From Hydra vulgaris (taxonomy: Eukaryota > Cnidaria > Hydrozoa > Anthoathecata > Hydridae), in contig NC_088921.1 of NCBI RefSeq assembly GCF_038396675.1, positions 29,905,501-29,969,500 on the forward strand: a DNA stretch of 64,000 nt. The letters are read 5' to 3'. Every line of letters starts with the position of its first letter. The stretch's first letter is position 1. The position numbers and the translations under genes were made by a program. Under the pieces are notes generated by a model. The model had not been told where the DNA came from. It did not search any database and saw only the letters and a list, made by a program, of their open reading frames with translations. Below are positions 38,455 to 49,999 of the stretch, piece after piece.

Positions 38455-41162
38455 TTGTTCTACCTTTTTCAGAAAACTTATTTTCACGGGAAACACTGCT
38501 TCGCGAAATTCAACATTATTTTCTACAAAATGCGAACAAGTCAACTTTAGTGTTATATGGAATGTCAGGTGTCGGAAAGACACATATTGCCAGAAATTTT
38601 TGTAAAACTTATTATAGCTTCTATAAAAACTTTGTTTGGATAAATGCAGCGTTTGGAAACATAAAAACTTCAATGAGAAATCAATGTCAAATACTAGGAT
38701 TCGAAGTTTATGATTCGAAAGGTGATTATTTGAATACAGAAGTGATTGTTGAAAAAATTCACAGCTACTATAAAAATGAAAAGACTTTGTTTATCTTTGA
38801 TAATGTCGATGACGAAAGTGTTAAAAATTTATCAATGTACATTTCAAAAAAACCGAATTCATTCACTTTGATTACTTCGCAATGGAGAACGTGGTCGAAT
38901 TATGTAAATAAAATGCTAGTTGATGTTTTTTCTTTTGAAGAAGCATTCGCTTATGTAAAAAATAGTATTAAAGAAAACAACGATGGAAATATAAAAAATT
39001 TAATAAAAGAGCTTGGTTATCATCCGTTCGCTTTAACTCAGGCAATAAAATATATAAATATACATAAAATTTCAATAGAAAACTACGTAGACCGATATAG
39101 ATCAAAACCATTAGAAATATTAGACAATAACAACCTTCCAACTGAAGAAGAATCGAAGTCTGCAATAAAAGCAATTAACTTAGTTTTGATAAAATTAGAA
39201 AAAAATAAACCTTTTCCATTTAAAATGTTAAACTGTTTATCTCATTGCGACGGTCAAAACATCAGTAAACAATTTATAATCCAAATCTCAAATCAAATAG
39301 AAATAAACGAAGAATATTTAATAGATGAAGCAATTGCAGTATTAATGAGTTATTCTTTACTAAACTGTTTTGATGATAAAAAATATTCAATGCACGAACT
39401 GACACAGTTGACGTGCAGATGTTTTCAAAATAGAAATTCAAGTACAAATACATATCTAGATCTAATCGAAAACTATTTTAAAATTGAAATGAGCATTGTG
39501 AAAGATCACATGGATTACGGAAATCATTTTGTTTTTCATTTCATCTATATGTTTCGTACTAACGGAGAAAGACTTTCGAAAACCTTCCATAATAAGACAA
39601 TAGGAATTGAAAAATTTTTAGCATGTAAAGGTTTATTTGAAGAAACAATCGAAATATTGAAAACTATTCAAAATTTTAATACAGAAACTTACGGTGAAAA
39701 TAATAAATTCACGCTTGATACAAAACGTTATATTGCAAGCTGTTTGCGCAATATGGGAAAATATAACGAAGCTTTAGAAATTTATTATTCTGTTGATAAA
39801 AAACAAACTGAAATTTTAGGTATCAACCATCGAAGTACAATGAGAACAAAACGTAATATCGCACTCTGTTTAAACGATATGGGAAAATATAACGAAGCTT
39901 TAGAAATTTATTATTTTGTTGATAAAAATAACATTGAAATTTTAGGTATCAACCATCCAAGTACAATGACAACAAAACGTAATATCGCAAGCTGTTTGCG
40001 CATCATGGGAAAATGTAACGAAGCTTTAGAAATTTATTATTCTGTTGATAAAAAACAAACTGAAATTTTAGGTATCAACCATCGAAATACAATGAGAACA
40101 AAACGTAATATCGCACTCTGTTTAAACGATATGGGAAAATATAACGAAGCTTTAGAAATTTATTCTTTTGTTGATAAAAATAACATTGAAATTTTAGGTA
40201 TCAACCATCCAAGTACAATGAGAACAAAACATAATATCGCAAGCTGTTTGCGCAACATGGGAAAATATAACGAAGCTTTAGAAATTTATTATTCTGTTGA
40301 TAAAAAACAAACTGAAATTTTAGGTATCAACCATCGAAGTACAATGAGAACAAAACGTAATATCGCACTCTGTTTAAACGATATGGGAAAATATAACGAA
40401 GCTTTAGAAATTTATTATTTTGTTGATAAAAATAACATTGAAATTTTAGGTATCAACCATCCAAGTACAATGACAACAAAACATAATATCGCAAGCTGTT
40501 TGCGCAACATGGGAAAATATAACGAAGCTTTAGAAATTTATTATTCTGTTGATAAAAAACAAACTGAAATTTCAGGTATCAACCATCGAAATACAATGAG
40601 AACAAAACATAATATTGCACTCTGTTTAAACGATATGGGAAAATATAACGAAGCTTTAGAAATTTATTATTCTGTTGATAAAAAACAAACTGAAATTTTA
40701 GGTATCAACCATCGAAATACAATGAGAACAAAACATAATATCGCACTCTGTTTAAACGATATGGGAAAATATAACGAAGCTTTAGAAATTTATTATTCTG
40801 TTGATAAAAAACAAACTGAAATTTTAGGTATCAACCATCGAAGTACAATGAGAACAAAACGTAATATCGCAAGCTGTTTGCGCAACATAGGAAAATATAA
40901 CGAAGCTTTAGAAATTTATTATTCTGTTGATAAAAAACAAACTGAAATTTTAGGTATCAACCATCGAAATACAATGAGAACAAAACATAATATCGCACTC
41001 TGTTTAAACGATATGGGAAAATATAACGAAGCTTTAGAAATTTATTATTTTGTTGATAAAAATAACATTGAAATTTTAGGTATCAACCATCCGAGTACAA
41101 TGACAACAAAACGTAATATCGCAAGCTGTTTGAATAATTTAAAAAAACAGCAAACAAGCTGA
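38455..41162 (+). CDS. NB-ARC ATPase with TPR repeats (NLR/STAND-like)
   Basis: About 900 open codons. Near the start, LFSRETLLREIQHYF matches the entry to NB-ARC, followed by Walker A GMSGVGKT, Walker B LFIFDNVDD about 80 residues later, a LITSQW sensor and a winged-helix region with YSMHELTQL. The second half is one divergent and eleven near-identical 42-residue TPRs (YNEALEIYYSVDKK). Such STAND proteins act as ligand-triggered switches, in cnidarians often in immunity. The partner is unknown. The frame has no ATG before Walker A, and acceptor-like ttttag lies just before 38455, so one or more 5' exons are missing. A GTAAGT donor at 38141 does not give a matching phase. Stop at 41160. Confidence 0.85.
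39753..41140 (+). repeat. eleven tandem 126-bp TPR-coding units, two alternating types
   Basis: Each unit starts ATGGGAAAATATAACGAAGC. Type A reads YYSVDKKQTEILGINHR; type B reads YYFVDKNNIEILGINHP. The order is A B A B A B A A A A B, judged by the KKQ or NNI signature. Units of one type are nearly identical at DNA level, so the array is evolving by unequal exchange or conversion. Confidence 0.93.
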
Positions 41163-41169
41163 TTTATTA

Positions 41170-41847
41170 TTTGATTATTATTATTTTAGTTTAGATATAT
41201 ATATACAGTGTATCTGTTGGTAAAATATAATTGACGAACATTTTTCTATAAAATTTAGAGCTATAAAACTAATTTTTATAAGCATTTTTAAATAAGATAA
41301 GTAATGTTCGTTTATTTTATTAAGACAATAAAATTTTTATATTTTAACTTAAAAGTACGTACTTCAATTTTCTAATTTATCACAATTAACCAGCTAATCA
41401 ATAGAAAAGTTCAAATTTAGACTAAATATCCTAGGTTGCTAATATAAAAAGATGTATGGTATAGGGAGCAGAGGGTATAGTTTCCCTCTATGCATGGGCG
41501 CAAATTTTCCAATCCTTCTCCCCCTCCCTTCCCCCTCCTTTCCTCCTTAAAAAAAAAAAAGAGGGGCTTTAAATTTTGCATTGTCATAACTTTTGTAATT
41601 TAGAATATTTTTCAACTAACTTTAAAATCTGTCGATAAATTTAAATTTAGTTTAAGATATTAAAGTTGAAAATTTTACTACATTAGTGCTCTTACATTTT
41701 TGGTTGTGGGCAAGCATTTCAAGGTTTTTTGTTCTCAGGCCTCCTGGGAACAAAAACCCATACTAATTTTTTGCAAGGCCTCCTCATTTGGCATAGGTAT
41801 AAACATACTTAAGTTTGAAGTTTGCACAATGTGTGAAAGTGTCCCAT
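41170..41847. other. intergenic, partial repeat copies
   Basis: No gene. At about 41715-41825 the minus strand follows the fold-back family (CAAACTTAAGTATGTTTATA, TTGCAAAAAATTAG). C-rich and A-rich tracts lie near 41515-41560. Confidence 0.5.
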
Positions 41848-42042
41848 GGGGTGATCCATAAAGGACGTCACTTTAAGTTTAACTAATGGCAAGAAGTAGG
41901 AGAATGTTGGCTCTCGTGCGCAGAGACTTTAAGACTAATATAGCGCCTTATGTTTGATGAAAATCTCCGCGGAAAGGAGCTAATAAACTTCTACTACTGG
42001 TTATTAATTAAATTCTGAATGACGTCCTTTATGGACGACCCC
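41848..42042. mobile_element. 195-bp MITE
   Basis: Ends read inward GGGGTGATCCATAAAGGACG and GGGGTCGTCCATAAAGGACG, both continuing TCA: 23 bp with two mismatches. No coding capacity. The flanking duplication is unclear (AT on the left, TAT on the right). Confidence 0.8.
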
Positions 42043-42174
42043 TATCTGGAACATTAAAAAATCCTGCGGGCGCCCATGCACACATGCCACCCCTTATATA
42101 CTGGCCCTGAGTAAGGCGTATTTCAGGCAATCTATTTTTTGAGTAGACAAAAGACAGGTTTTAGAAGGGCCGTG

Positions 42175-42300
42175 GCTAATGGGTTTGTGACCCCCCCTCC
42201 CCCCCCCCCCCCCCAAAAAGAAAAACGTGTCAAAAAGCTCCTTAAATTAGCAAAAGGGCACAAAATTTGCTGCTCCCCCCCCCCCCCTAACAATTAAGGG
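42175..42300. repeat. long C-runs
   Basis: Two interrupted cytosine tracts, near 42186-42215 and 42273-42287, in an AT-rich setting. The complementary strand could form G-quadruplexes. Confidence 0.85.
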
Positions 42301-42378
42301 GTATGGGTAGACTACCCTCGGCACTGGGTTTTAGGCTTTGTTTTCAATATTAAAGATCTCGCGTATGATTCAGCTTTC

Positions 42379-42574
42379 GGGTCGTATAAAGTATCTAAGG
42401 TACCTCCACCTTTTTTTTTTTAATAACTTTATTATTGATAAAAAAAAGTGAGGGGGGGATTTAAAAAGCATGCATACTTTTTAAGGGGGAGGGGACTAAA
42501 AAGTACGCATGGCAACAGGGGGAGGGGGTGTCAAATTTCAAAATTTTTGGCGTACGTACTTTAAGAACGACCCC
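42379..42574. mobile_element. 196-bp MITE-like element
   Basis: Ends read inward GGGTCGTATAAAGTATCTAA and GGGGTCGTTCTTAAAGTACG, imperfect inverted copies. The interior contains G-rich and A-rich runs. It resembles the MITE at 41848 only in the GGGTCGT start. Confidence 0.55.
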
Positions 42575-42591
42575 TTATACAAATTAGGAAA

Positions 42592-44550
42592 TGTCTAACC
42601 AAATCAGGAAACGAGCAGCTGATAAAAAAGCTGATATAGCTAATAGAAAAGAGCTTCAAATTGCTGCAAAGAAATGCAAATCGTTAGCTGGATATTTTAA
42701 GTAAAAAAGTTATTTTGATCTTCTTTTTATAATAATTAGTTTGATATTGACTAAATATAGATATTAACTAGATATAGATATAGATATTATCTGTACGTTA
42801 AATTTTTTTATGATAGTACTTTTGTTATTAATTGTTTTTTATTGTAATGTTTTCGCGAGTTTTTTTAATTTTGGTATAGTTTAAGATTTGAAAGTTTATT
42901 ATTAATTACTTACGTTTCAAGTGTTTTTTATTATCGTCAGTTCTCAAAATGTAACCGATAAAACGTTACCCGAAGTTGAAGAAAAAGAGGAAGTCATTAA
43001 AGATGATAATAAAGGCAAAAGTAATTTTGTAAATATTTTTCTTGTAAAGAAGAATATTTACAAAATGGATTTGTCTACAGCAAAAGTGAAGTCGCAGTCT
43101 ACATATACTGCACCATATTTCTAAAGCAGAATAAAAAAAATCTTTGGGAGCTTTTGTTAACCGTGGATATAAGGAATGGTACAATGTTTTAGAGAAGCAA
43201 AAACTACATATAGGTAATAGATACCATAAAGAAGCTATCAAAAAAGCTAATGGCATTTGTTGTCGTTTTGAAGATCCAAGAAAAACCATTCCATTACAAA
43301 GCGATAGCACTTTAAAAAACCGACAACAAATGTACTGGTACATTGTTGAAACATTAGGTAGAATAGTGCATTTGATGGGGAAACAAGGACTTGCATTTCG
43401 TCGAACTTATGAAAAGTGTTTGGAAAACTCAGACCAAAAAGGTAATCCTGGGAACTTTCTTGCATTTGTGCAAGAAATAGCTTGCCATAACGCTGAACTT
43501 AATGCATATATACAAACACCATTACGCAAAAATGTTAGCTACCTTGGTCCAAGAGTTAAATGAATTAATTGATATAATTGGAAAGAAATGTATACAAGAG
43601 CGGCTTATTAATGAAATCAAAGCTGCAAATTACCATTCAATTTCGGCAGACGAGGTAACAACTGCAAATCAACAAATTCTATCAGTATGTATGTGATACG
43701 TAAACGGAGAAAAAGAAATTAGAGAAGTGTTTCTTGACTTTTTGAATCTTGACAGGATAACAGGCAAACATACTGCGGAAAGCTTGATGAAATTTTATAG
43801 CGAAAGTGGAATTGATCTTAGTTCTTGTTACGATGTCAGTGTTAGTCAGTGTTACGATGGCGCACCAAACATGCAATCTGTAAAAAAAGGTGTTGCCAGC
43901 TATATTTTGAAAAGATCACCAAAAGCAATTGTAACACATTGTAGCTCACATAATTTGAATTTATCAATTGCTGCAACATCAAAAATAGCAATGGTTGATA
44001 ACATTTTGTATCAATAGTTATTATGTACATTTTTGTAGAATTAACGATTCCAAGAATCACTATGAGACAGGCCTACAGAATCACTATGAGACAGGCCTAC
44101 AGAATCACTATTATACAGGCCTAGAGAAATAACGTTCCTGCAGAAAGTTCCCATGAATATTATAAACGGGCCTTGATTATACCTTTTCTTGACACCATTA
44201 TTTCAGAAATCAAAATACGATTCTAAAAGACAAATTGCATTGCTGCTAAGGTTTTATGCTTGGTTCCCTCGATAATTTGCAGTGAGGAGATAACTGCTTT
44301 CCAGGAGTTAGTTGAAATGTGTAAAAGTGATCTTCCAATCTCAGAAGCAGTACATCAAGAACTCATGTTTTAGAAAAGAAAATGGCCTGTTATTAAACCT
44401 GAAAATAGGCCTAATACTTTAGCTAAAGCTAGTAAAATCTGCGATGAAAATCAATATCCTTATCTCTTTGAGCTTCTAAAGATCATATGTACACTATCCG
44501 TAACGTCCGCAGAATGTGAGCACAGCTTTTCGGCAATGCTAATTTTGTTA
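42592..44550 (+). pseudogene. hAT-family transposase (ZMYM1/DUF4371-like), broken
   Basis: The start MSNQIRKRAADKKADIANRK is followed by CKSLAGYFK and an intron-like gap, then an acidic stretch (EVEEKEEVIKDD). Next comes the TTF-like region GYKEWYNVLEKQKLHIGNRY and then YHSISADEVTTANQQILSV (catalytic Asp block). Further on are SQCYDGAPNMQSVKKGVASY, THCSSHNLNLSI and a C-terminal dimerisation block, LSVTSAECEHSFSAM near 44495-44535. These are hAT hallmarks in order. Frameshifts near 43560 and after 44017, stops, and a 24-bp triplication disable it. Confidence 0.8.
44053..44124. repeat. 24-bp tandem triplication
   Basis: Three copies of AGAATCACTATGAGACAGGC + CTAC; the third has three changes. 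It lies inside the hAT pseudogene. Confidence 0.92.
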
Positions 44551-44701
44551 TAAATTTACAGCGCTGAGTCAAATTTGTTTAATTTGTTTTATTAAATTAT
44601 GGCTTAATATAAGCTTTACAGTATTTTTTATAAAATAAAAATATAAAGGCAAAAATATATTGACCGGAGCCAAAATAAAGTACAAAAATAAATTTATTAT
44701 T

Positions 44702-44748
44702 AAATGTAAAACTGCAAATTAGATTGTCTAATTTGCAGTTTTACATTT
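44702..44748. repeat. perfect 22-bp hairpin with 3-nt loop
   Basis: AAATGTAAAACTGCAAATTA + GA, loop TTG, then the exact inverse. It lies just 3' of the hAT pseudogene. Confidence 0.9.
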
Positions 44749-44749
44749 C

Positions 44750-45570
44750 TAGGTATGGCAAATTATTGGTCCTACTGATAAGCTATCTGCTTTCAATATA
44801 GTCTTAACATAGCATTAAATATTTTAGGTAGTTGTGTGTGGTGTTTGACTTCCGCTAATAAAGTTTACATATTTTTGCAAATATTTCCGTACGGTTTCGT
44901 CAAAAATGTAATAACCTGTTGACACAATTTTTTAATAAATTAATCGGTTCGTACTATTTCAGTAAAGGTGAATTTCAAGATTGCATAGATTTTACAGTTT
45001 TATGAAGCTTTCTGTTTTTGATAAGATTTTACTCTCATTTTACACCTCACACATACATTTAGTTTGTCCAAAATAGATATAAATTAGTTTGAAAAAATAA
45101 AAAACTTGCGGAGAAATATAAACATAAAATACGGTGAAGTCTTGTTTTAACGTAAAATACTATTTAAAACACAGTAAAAACACGAAATGACGATTTTATG
45201 AAAGAAAACCGCTTAGCCTACTGTAAAAATACCTCGTAATAATAACACCGAAAAAATGGTACCCAGATTCGTAGTCAACTTCTTTCTATCGATTAGATAA
45301 TCAAACTCTTTTTACTGCATATTCCCCGCAATCTCAAAGATAATTAATCGAGATAATTAAAGCTAATCTGTAACAGTTGTTTCAATATTGAATCATATGC
45401 TTTTATGTTTTTAAAAATATGTGACTATGAAAATAGCCGTTATTCAAAAATTTGATAATCTTTATTTCAGCGAAGTGAAGCTTTTTTCATTTCATTTCTC
45501 AGTATTCGCACTGCTCCATTATTGTGTTAGTTTCTATAAAAATATTTAAAAAATGAAATAGTAAAAAAGT
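44750..45570. other. intergenic, no gene
   Basis: AT-rich with no supported coding frame or repeat. Confidence 0.5.
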
Positions 45571-45574
45571 TTTT

Positions 45575-45795
45575 TTACTTGCTAAAACTATAAAAAATAT
45601 TTATTACTTTTTTGTCTGCAGACTTTTTCTTGTATTTACAGCTATTGCAACACCATACATTCGATCTTGGCACTGATTTTAAAGATATACATTTAAAATG
45701 AAACCAGTTATCACATGAATCACAGCCTACCATTGTATCACCATTTTCTGACCTTTTAGATTTACAAATACAAAACACATTATCATCTTCATTGA
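45575..45795 (-). pseudogene. PHD-finger exon, probably 3' end of a YqaJ-type transposon gene
   Basis: The frame reads NEDDNVFCICKSKRSENGD, then VGCDSCDNWFHFKC and WCCNSCKYKKKSADKK before a stop at 45575. The order Cys-x-Cys, Cys-x2-Cys, His-x2-Cys, Cys-x2-Cys is a C4HC3 PHD finger, which usually reads histone H3 tails. No Met precedes it, so it is a terminal exon. Exons on the same strand at 46261-46738 resemble the start of SWIM-YqaJ proteins, so this may be their C-terminal domain. A host PHD gene is the alternative. Confidence 0.65.
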
Positions 45796-45906
45796 TAGTT
45801 TAATTTAATATTAAGGCGGGCAACTTCATTCCGGATTCAACTTCTCTTGTTACTAATTCCCTCAAAATAAACATATTCTAAAAAATATCACATTTATTAA
45901 ACACGT

Positions 45907-45992
45907 ATTGAACCTGACAGCAGATAAAAAATATTTCAAAAAATATCATATTTATTAAACACAGATTCGATAAAACTGCTGTCAGGTTCAAT
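45907..45992. repeat. 17-bp perfect inverted repeat
   Basis: ATTGAACCTGACAGCAG at 45907-45923 and its exact inverse at 45976-45992. A direct repeat, AAAAATATCAYATTTATTAA, overlaps it (about 45880 and 45938). Confidence 0.85.
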
Positions 45993-46260
45993 AGGTAAAA
46001 CTATAAACTCACTGGGTGTTCATATCATAAAATCACAATAACTAACTCAGTAACTCTCATTTCAAGCTAAACCTGGAAAAAATATTTGTAAAAAATATTT
46101 CCTATCTGCGTTTACACCAACATAAAAAACATCTTTCAATATTTCTTCGTTCAAAGATTTATGCTTTAAAATATAAGGACATTTAATTTTTAAAAAAGTT
46201 TACAAAACAAGAGTTTTTAAGTGTTAAATTATTATACTCAAATGCTCAACAGACACTTAC

Positions 46261-46430
46261 CCAGCCTTATGATTAGGAGATGTGATTCTATATGAACGTC
46301 GAACATCACATTTTAAGAACATGTTATCTTGACTTATTTTAATGTGAACAACAGTTGGTACCCAACCTTCTTTAAAGGACTTCCAAGCCTCTAATGACTT
46401 GTAGTTTTCCATAGCTTCTGCAAATGATGC
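46261..46430 (-). pseudogene. internal exon of a SWIM-YqaJ-like protein
   Basis: A 170-nt exon with acceptor gtttag before 46430 and donor GG|gtaagtg after 46261. It encodes AEAMENYKSLEAWKSFKEGW, then VPTVVHIKISQDN and KCDVRRSYRITSPNHK. The KSLEAxxxFxxGWV block precedes the SWIM finger in YqaJ-family transposon proteins. The finger and nuclease themselves are not visible between here and 45795. Confidence 0.5.
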
Positions 46431-46613
46431 CTAAACTATGTTGAAATTTAAAAATAAGCGTAAGCAAACATAAATATTCACAAAGCAAAAATAAATATTC
46501 ACAAAGCAAATATAAATATTTACAACATCAGCCAATCTAACTAATAGATGTTGGAATTAATTTGACTTTTAAACGGCTATTTAGAAATATTCCTTACATG
46601 GAGTCTTAGTCAG

Positions 46614-46738
46614 GTAATGATAAAGATTATAATAACTTAAAGAAGGCCATTGATTCGGATCTTCTGTCCAAGAATCGGCTGGATACTTATATGGACACTT
46701 GTCCAATTTTAAAACATTAAAAATGCTATGTTCTGTCT
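46614..46738 (-). pseudogene. upstream exon of the SWIM-YqaJ-like protein
   Basis: Reads FNVLKLDKCPYKYPADSW, then EDPNQWPSLSYYNLYHYL and TKTP. WxxDPxxWPxxxYxxxYxYL is the usual sequence just before the exon at 46430. The junction phase with that exon is not resolved. Confidence 0.5.
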
Positions 46739-46891
46739 TCCTTTTTTTTTAACAAAAATAATTTAAAAAAGTAAATTAACAGATAAACTAATCACCTAAA
46801 AAACTTTTTGCTGCTTCTTTTGATAAACTTTCAAAATAATTGAAAGACATTATAATAACTTTACGAGCGTTTTCTTATCTTTACGTACCCA

Positions 46892-46998
46892 GCTACCACA
46901 AAACGTTCAAGTACGTTCGACGAACGTTGTGAACGTTCAAACACGTTTCATGAACGTTCTTAAACGTTTGCACCGTTTGTTAAACGTTTTGTGTAAGC
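46892..46998 (-). repeat. AACGTT-rich palindromic repeat, copy 2
   Basis: The reverse complement starts TTACACAAAACGTTTAACAA and ends TTGAACGTTTTGTGGTAGC, following copy 1 at 31783-31878 across its length with small indels. Confidence 0.75.
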
Positions 46999-47249
46999 TA
47001 GGTATAAGATATAATAATTTGTTTTCACTCATTTCAATATGGTTCCTTTTATTGCGCAATTAAGTCACGTGATTCCGACTAGATGGGTGGGTTTCAAATA
47101 AATTAACTTTTTTTTCAAAATCATTATTAACTGTTTTTTTTCCGGATAACTTAGATTTGGCAATAAATAATAGTGTGCCACAATTTGAAAGTCTTTTAGG
47201 AAGACTTAGTGATTAACTTATTGCATACCACAAAAAAAATTTAGAAAGA

Positions 47250-47790
47250 TAAGATAATACTTTTTTTAAATTCCAATCCCAAACATTAAGTTTGTCGTAT
47301 GAAATATACGCGTATTGCCAGCTTGTCTTTCGATATTCATTTTTTTCGCGTAGCGTCTTTCGTATAACATTCGTTTCCTTACAGTAATCTTCATATACGA
47401 AAATGTTTTTACCTTTTAATTTGGAAAAGTTATTGAGAATTTTAGTTTTATTTTAAAATCCAGAAGTTTTAGGAGTATTGTTCTATGTTTGTTGTAAACT
47501 ACTTTGCCTATTCTATGTGAACTTTCGATGCTTACACTTTTGACTCCCAATATGTCATTGAATATTTCTTTTGCCTTTTTTCAAATTCACCCCAGCTTTC
47601 ATTGTCATTTTCAGGAACACCATCGATTCTTAGAATATTACGCCTTGACATATCCTGAATCCCTCTGAGTTTGTTATTTATTTTTATAAGTTCATTGTTG
47701 TTATTTTGTATTTTGATGTTTCGCAGATTTTCTTTTGCAAGACAATCAATGGCGGTTTTATTTTTTATTGAAAAGATCTTCATGAAAATT
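47250..47790 (-). pseudogene. LINE ORF1 fragment
   Basis: The open part (47783-47532) has a coiled-coil-like start and SRRNILRIDGVPENDNESWG. After frame breaks, KGKNIFVYEDYCKETNVIRK and YAYISYDKLNV follow, the same blocks as in the ORF1 at 34170-34960 but clearly diverged, so this is a second copy of the same broad family. No ORF2 is visible next to it. Confidence 0.75.
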
Positions 47791-47799
47791 TAAACTTTC

Positions 47800-48234
47800 T
47801 TTGATTTATTTTGGTTGAGTTTTGAAAGATGTTTAGGTGGTACATAGCTATATAAAACTGAAAAAATCAATTTTTGAAAACTATACTTATTTTATTCAAA
47901 ATTTACTCTAGATTCTATTTATCGTAATATCTTTTAATAAAACCCTCTGTAAAGGCTTAAAAATTTGAATTTTATACTAGTACTTTATTTTAAAATCATA
48001 GCAACGCCCTTAGCAACAAAATTTTACCCTGACATTAACCCTATAAAAAGTAGTTTATTTTATTGATTTTGTATTTATTATCCTTTATAAAAACGTAGTG
48101 TGTATGTAGCTTTAAATAAAATTATTATATAATGACTAAACAATATAATTTCAAACTACTAATCAACCACGTTTGTTAGTTTTAGAGAAATAGTATTTCT
48201 TAAGAACTATTTTTTCTTGGTATAATATTTTTAT
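47800..48234. other. intergenic, nothing recognised
   Basis: AT-rich with no supported frame. It lies between the LINE ORF1 scrap and the Mutator-like pseudogene. Confidence 0.5.
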
Positions 48235-49985
48235 ATGGGTTCTTCTAAAAGAAGAGAAAAAAAAGATCGTCGGTTCGAAAGTATTGGGGACGTAAAAAAT
48301 CAATAGATATATCTTCTTCAGAAACAGGGTCGTCTCTAGATGTAAACAAAACATCAACACAAATAACAGCACCACTCATCATATCCGCCTTAGCATCAGC
48401 CAGGAAGCTGCAATCAGATTCGTCAATTATAAAAGAAACTGAAACTGTAGATGACATTGAATGTTATGTGTTAATTAACACAGATATATTGCAAACAATT
48501 GTTAATTATGTCCCAGTTGTCAATCAAAAGTGTGTCTTGCTCATGATATTAAATCTAAAAAAGGGTTGCCACATTTATTTGTTTTGCATTGTGTTGTATG
48601 TAAATAGTCAAAAAACTTGTATAGCTCTAAAGAGATTGCCAATCCTGATTCAAAGAGAGGAAGAAAATCAACTGTAGCTTTTCGAGAGATTGGTAAAGGA
48701 CATAGTGCCATAGAGACATTTTGTAATGTCATGATAATTCCACCACCAATGAGTTTATCATCGTAAAATGATATTGTAGAAAAAATGCACACTGCTTATT
48801 TAAAAGCTTGTTCTGAAACAATGTCTGTGGCATCTCTGCATTGTGTTGACAATAGTTTTGCAGGTGATGCATTATTTAACAATGAAGGGAATGAAATAAA
48901 AAATGTAACTGTTAGTGTTGACGGAACTTGGCAGCGTCGCGGATTCTCTTCATTAAATGGTGTTGATACTTTAATTTCTAACAATAAATGCATTGACACA
49001 CAAACCTTAGCTAAAATATGTAAACCTTGTAAATGTTGGGAGTCCAAGAAAGGATCCCCAGAGTACAGTGAATGGTTTGTATCTCATACCTGCTCAATTA
49101 ATCATTTTGGTAGTTCTGGAGCAATGGAATCTGTCGGAGTGCTTGAAATGTTTAATCGTTCTCTTTCAAAATACAATTTACGCTATATAAAGTATCGAGG
49201 TGATAGAGATAGCAAATCTTATAAAGCTATTGTAGATGCTAATCCTTATCCAGGTTATAAAATTGAAAAGACTGAGTGTGTCGGACAGGTGTAAAAACGA
49301 GTTGGTGCACGGTTAAGAGCACTTAAGGTTTCATATAAAAGAAAGTTGCTGAGTGATGGCAAAGAAGAAATTGGCAGGTAAAGGTAGAATGACTGACAAA
49401 GTTATGAACAGTCTTCAAAATTATTATGGAATATGCATAGGACAGAACAAAAGTTATCTTTATGGTATGAAAAAATCAATTGCAGCACTAATCCATCACT
49501 GTTCAGAAAACAATAATGATGACGACCGGCACATATAGTGCCCAAGGGATAACAACACTTGGTGTAAATATCTATTAGATAAACTAATGAAAACATCTAA
49601 ATATAAAAAATCAATAAACTTACCAAAAGCTGTGAGTGAATTTATTAAACCAATTTTCTCGTGGAAGGATTTAGGTGCTGACAGTTTACTTGAGCGATGT
49701 CTAGATGGAGAAACACAAAATGCAAATGAATGGCTAAATAACCTTGAGTGGATGCGAGCCCAAAAAAATATTTATGTTGGTCAGACCATTAGTGACATAG
49801 CAGTTGCATCAGCTGTTTTGACATTTAATGATGGAGGAATTGTAATTTTGTCAGTTTTAAAAAACTTAAACGTCTCTGTAGAAGTTTTTGCAACTCGCGG
49901 TTTAAATCAGAAAAAAAAAACACGCATTCAGAAAATGAACATTAAAGGTTTATTGACAAAGATAAAAAACAAGGAGAGAGATTGA
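48235..49985 (+). pseudogene. Mutator-like transposase, broken
   Basis: Starts MGSSKRREKK and, after a shift in the A-run at about 48260, continues GRKKSIDISSSETG. The core (48785-49294) has NVTVSVDGTWQRRGFSSLNG, CKPCKCWESKKGSPEYSEW, SINHFGSSGAMES and YRGDRDSKSYKAIVDANPYP. This is the Mutator-like transposase domain found in many animal genomes, with the catalytic Asp in SVDGTW and likely another in GDRDSK. KRVGARLRALK, MKKSIAALIHHCSE and SINLPKAVSEFIKPIF follow in other frames. At least five stops or shifts break it. I did not find terminal repeats. Confidence 0.85.
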
Positions 49986-49999
49986 GAGCAACTAGAAAA

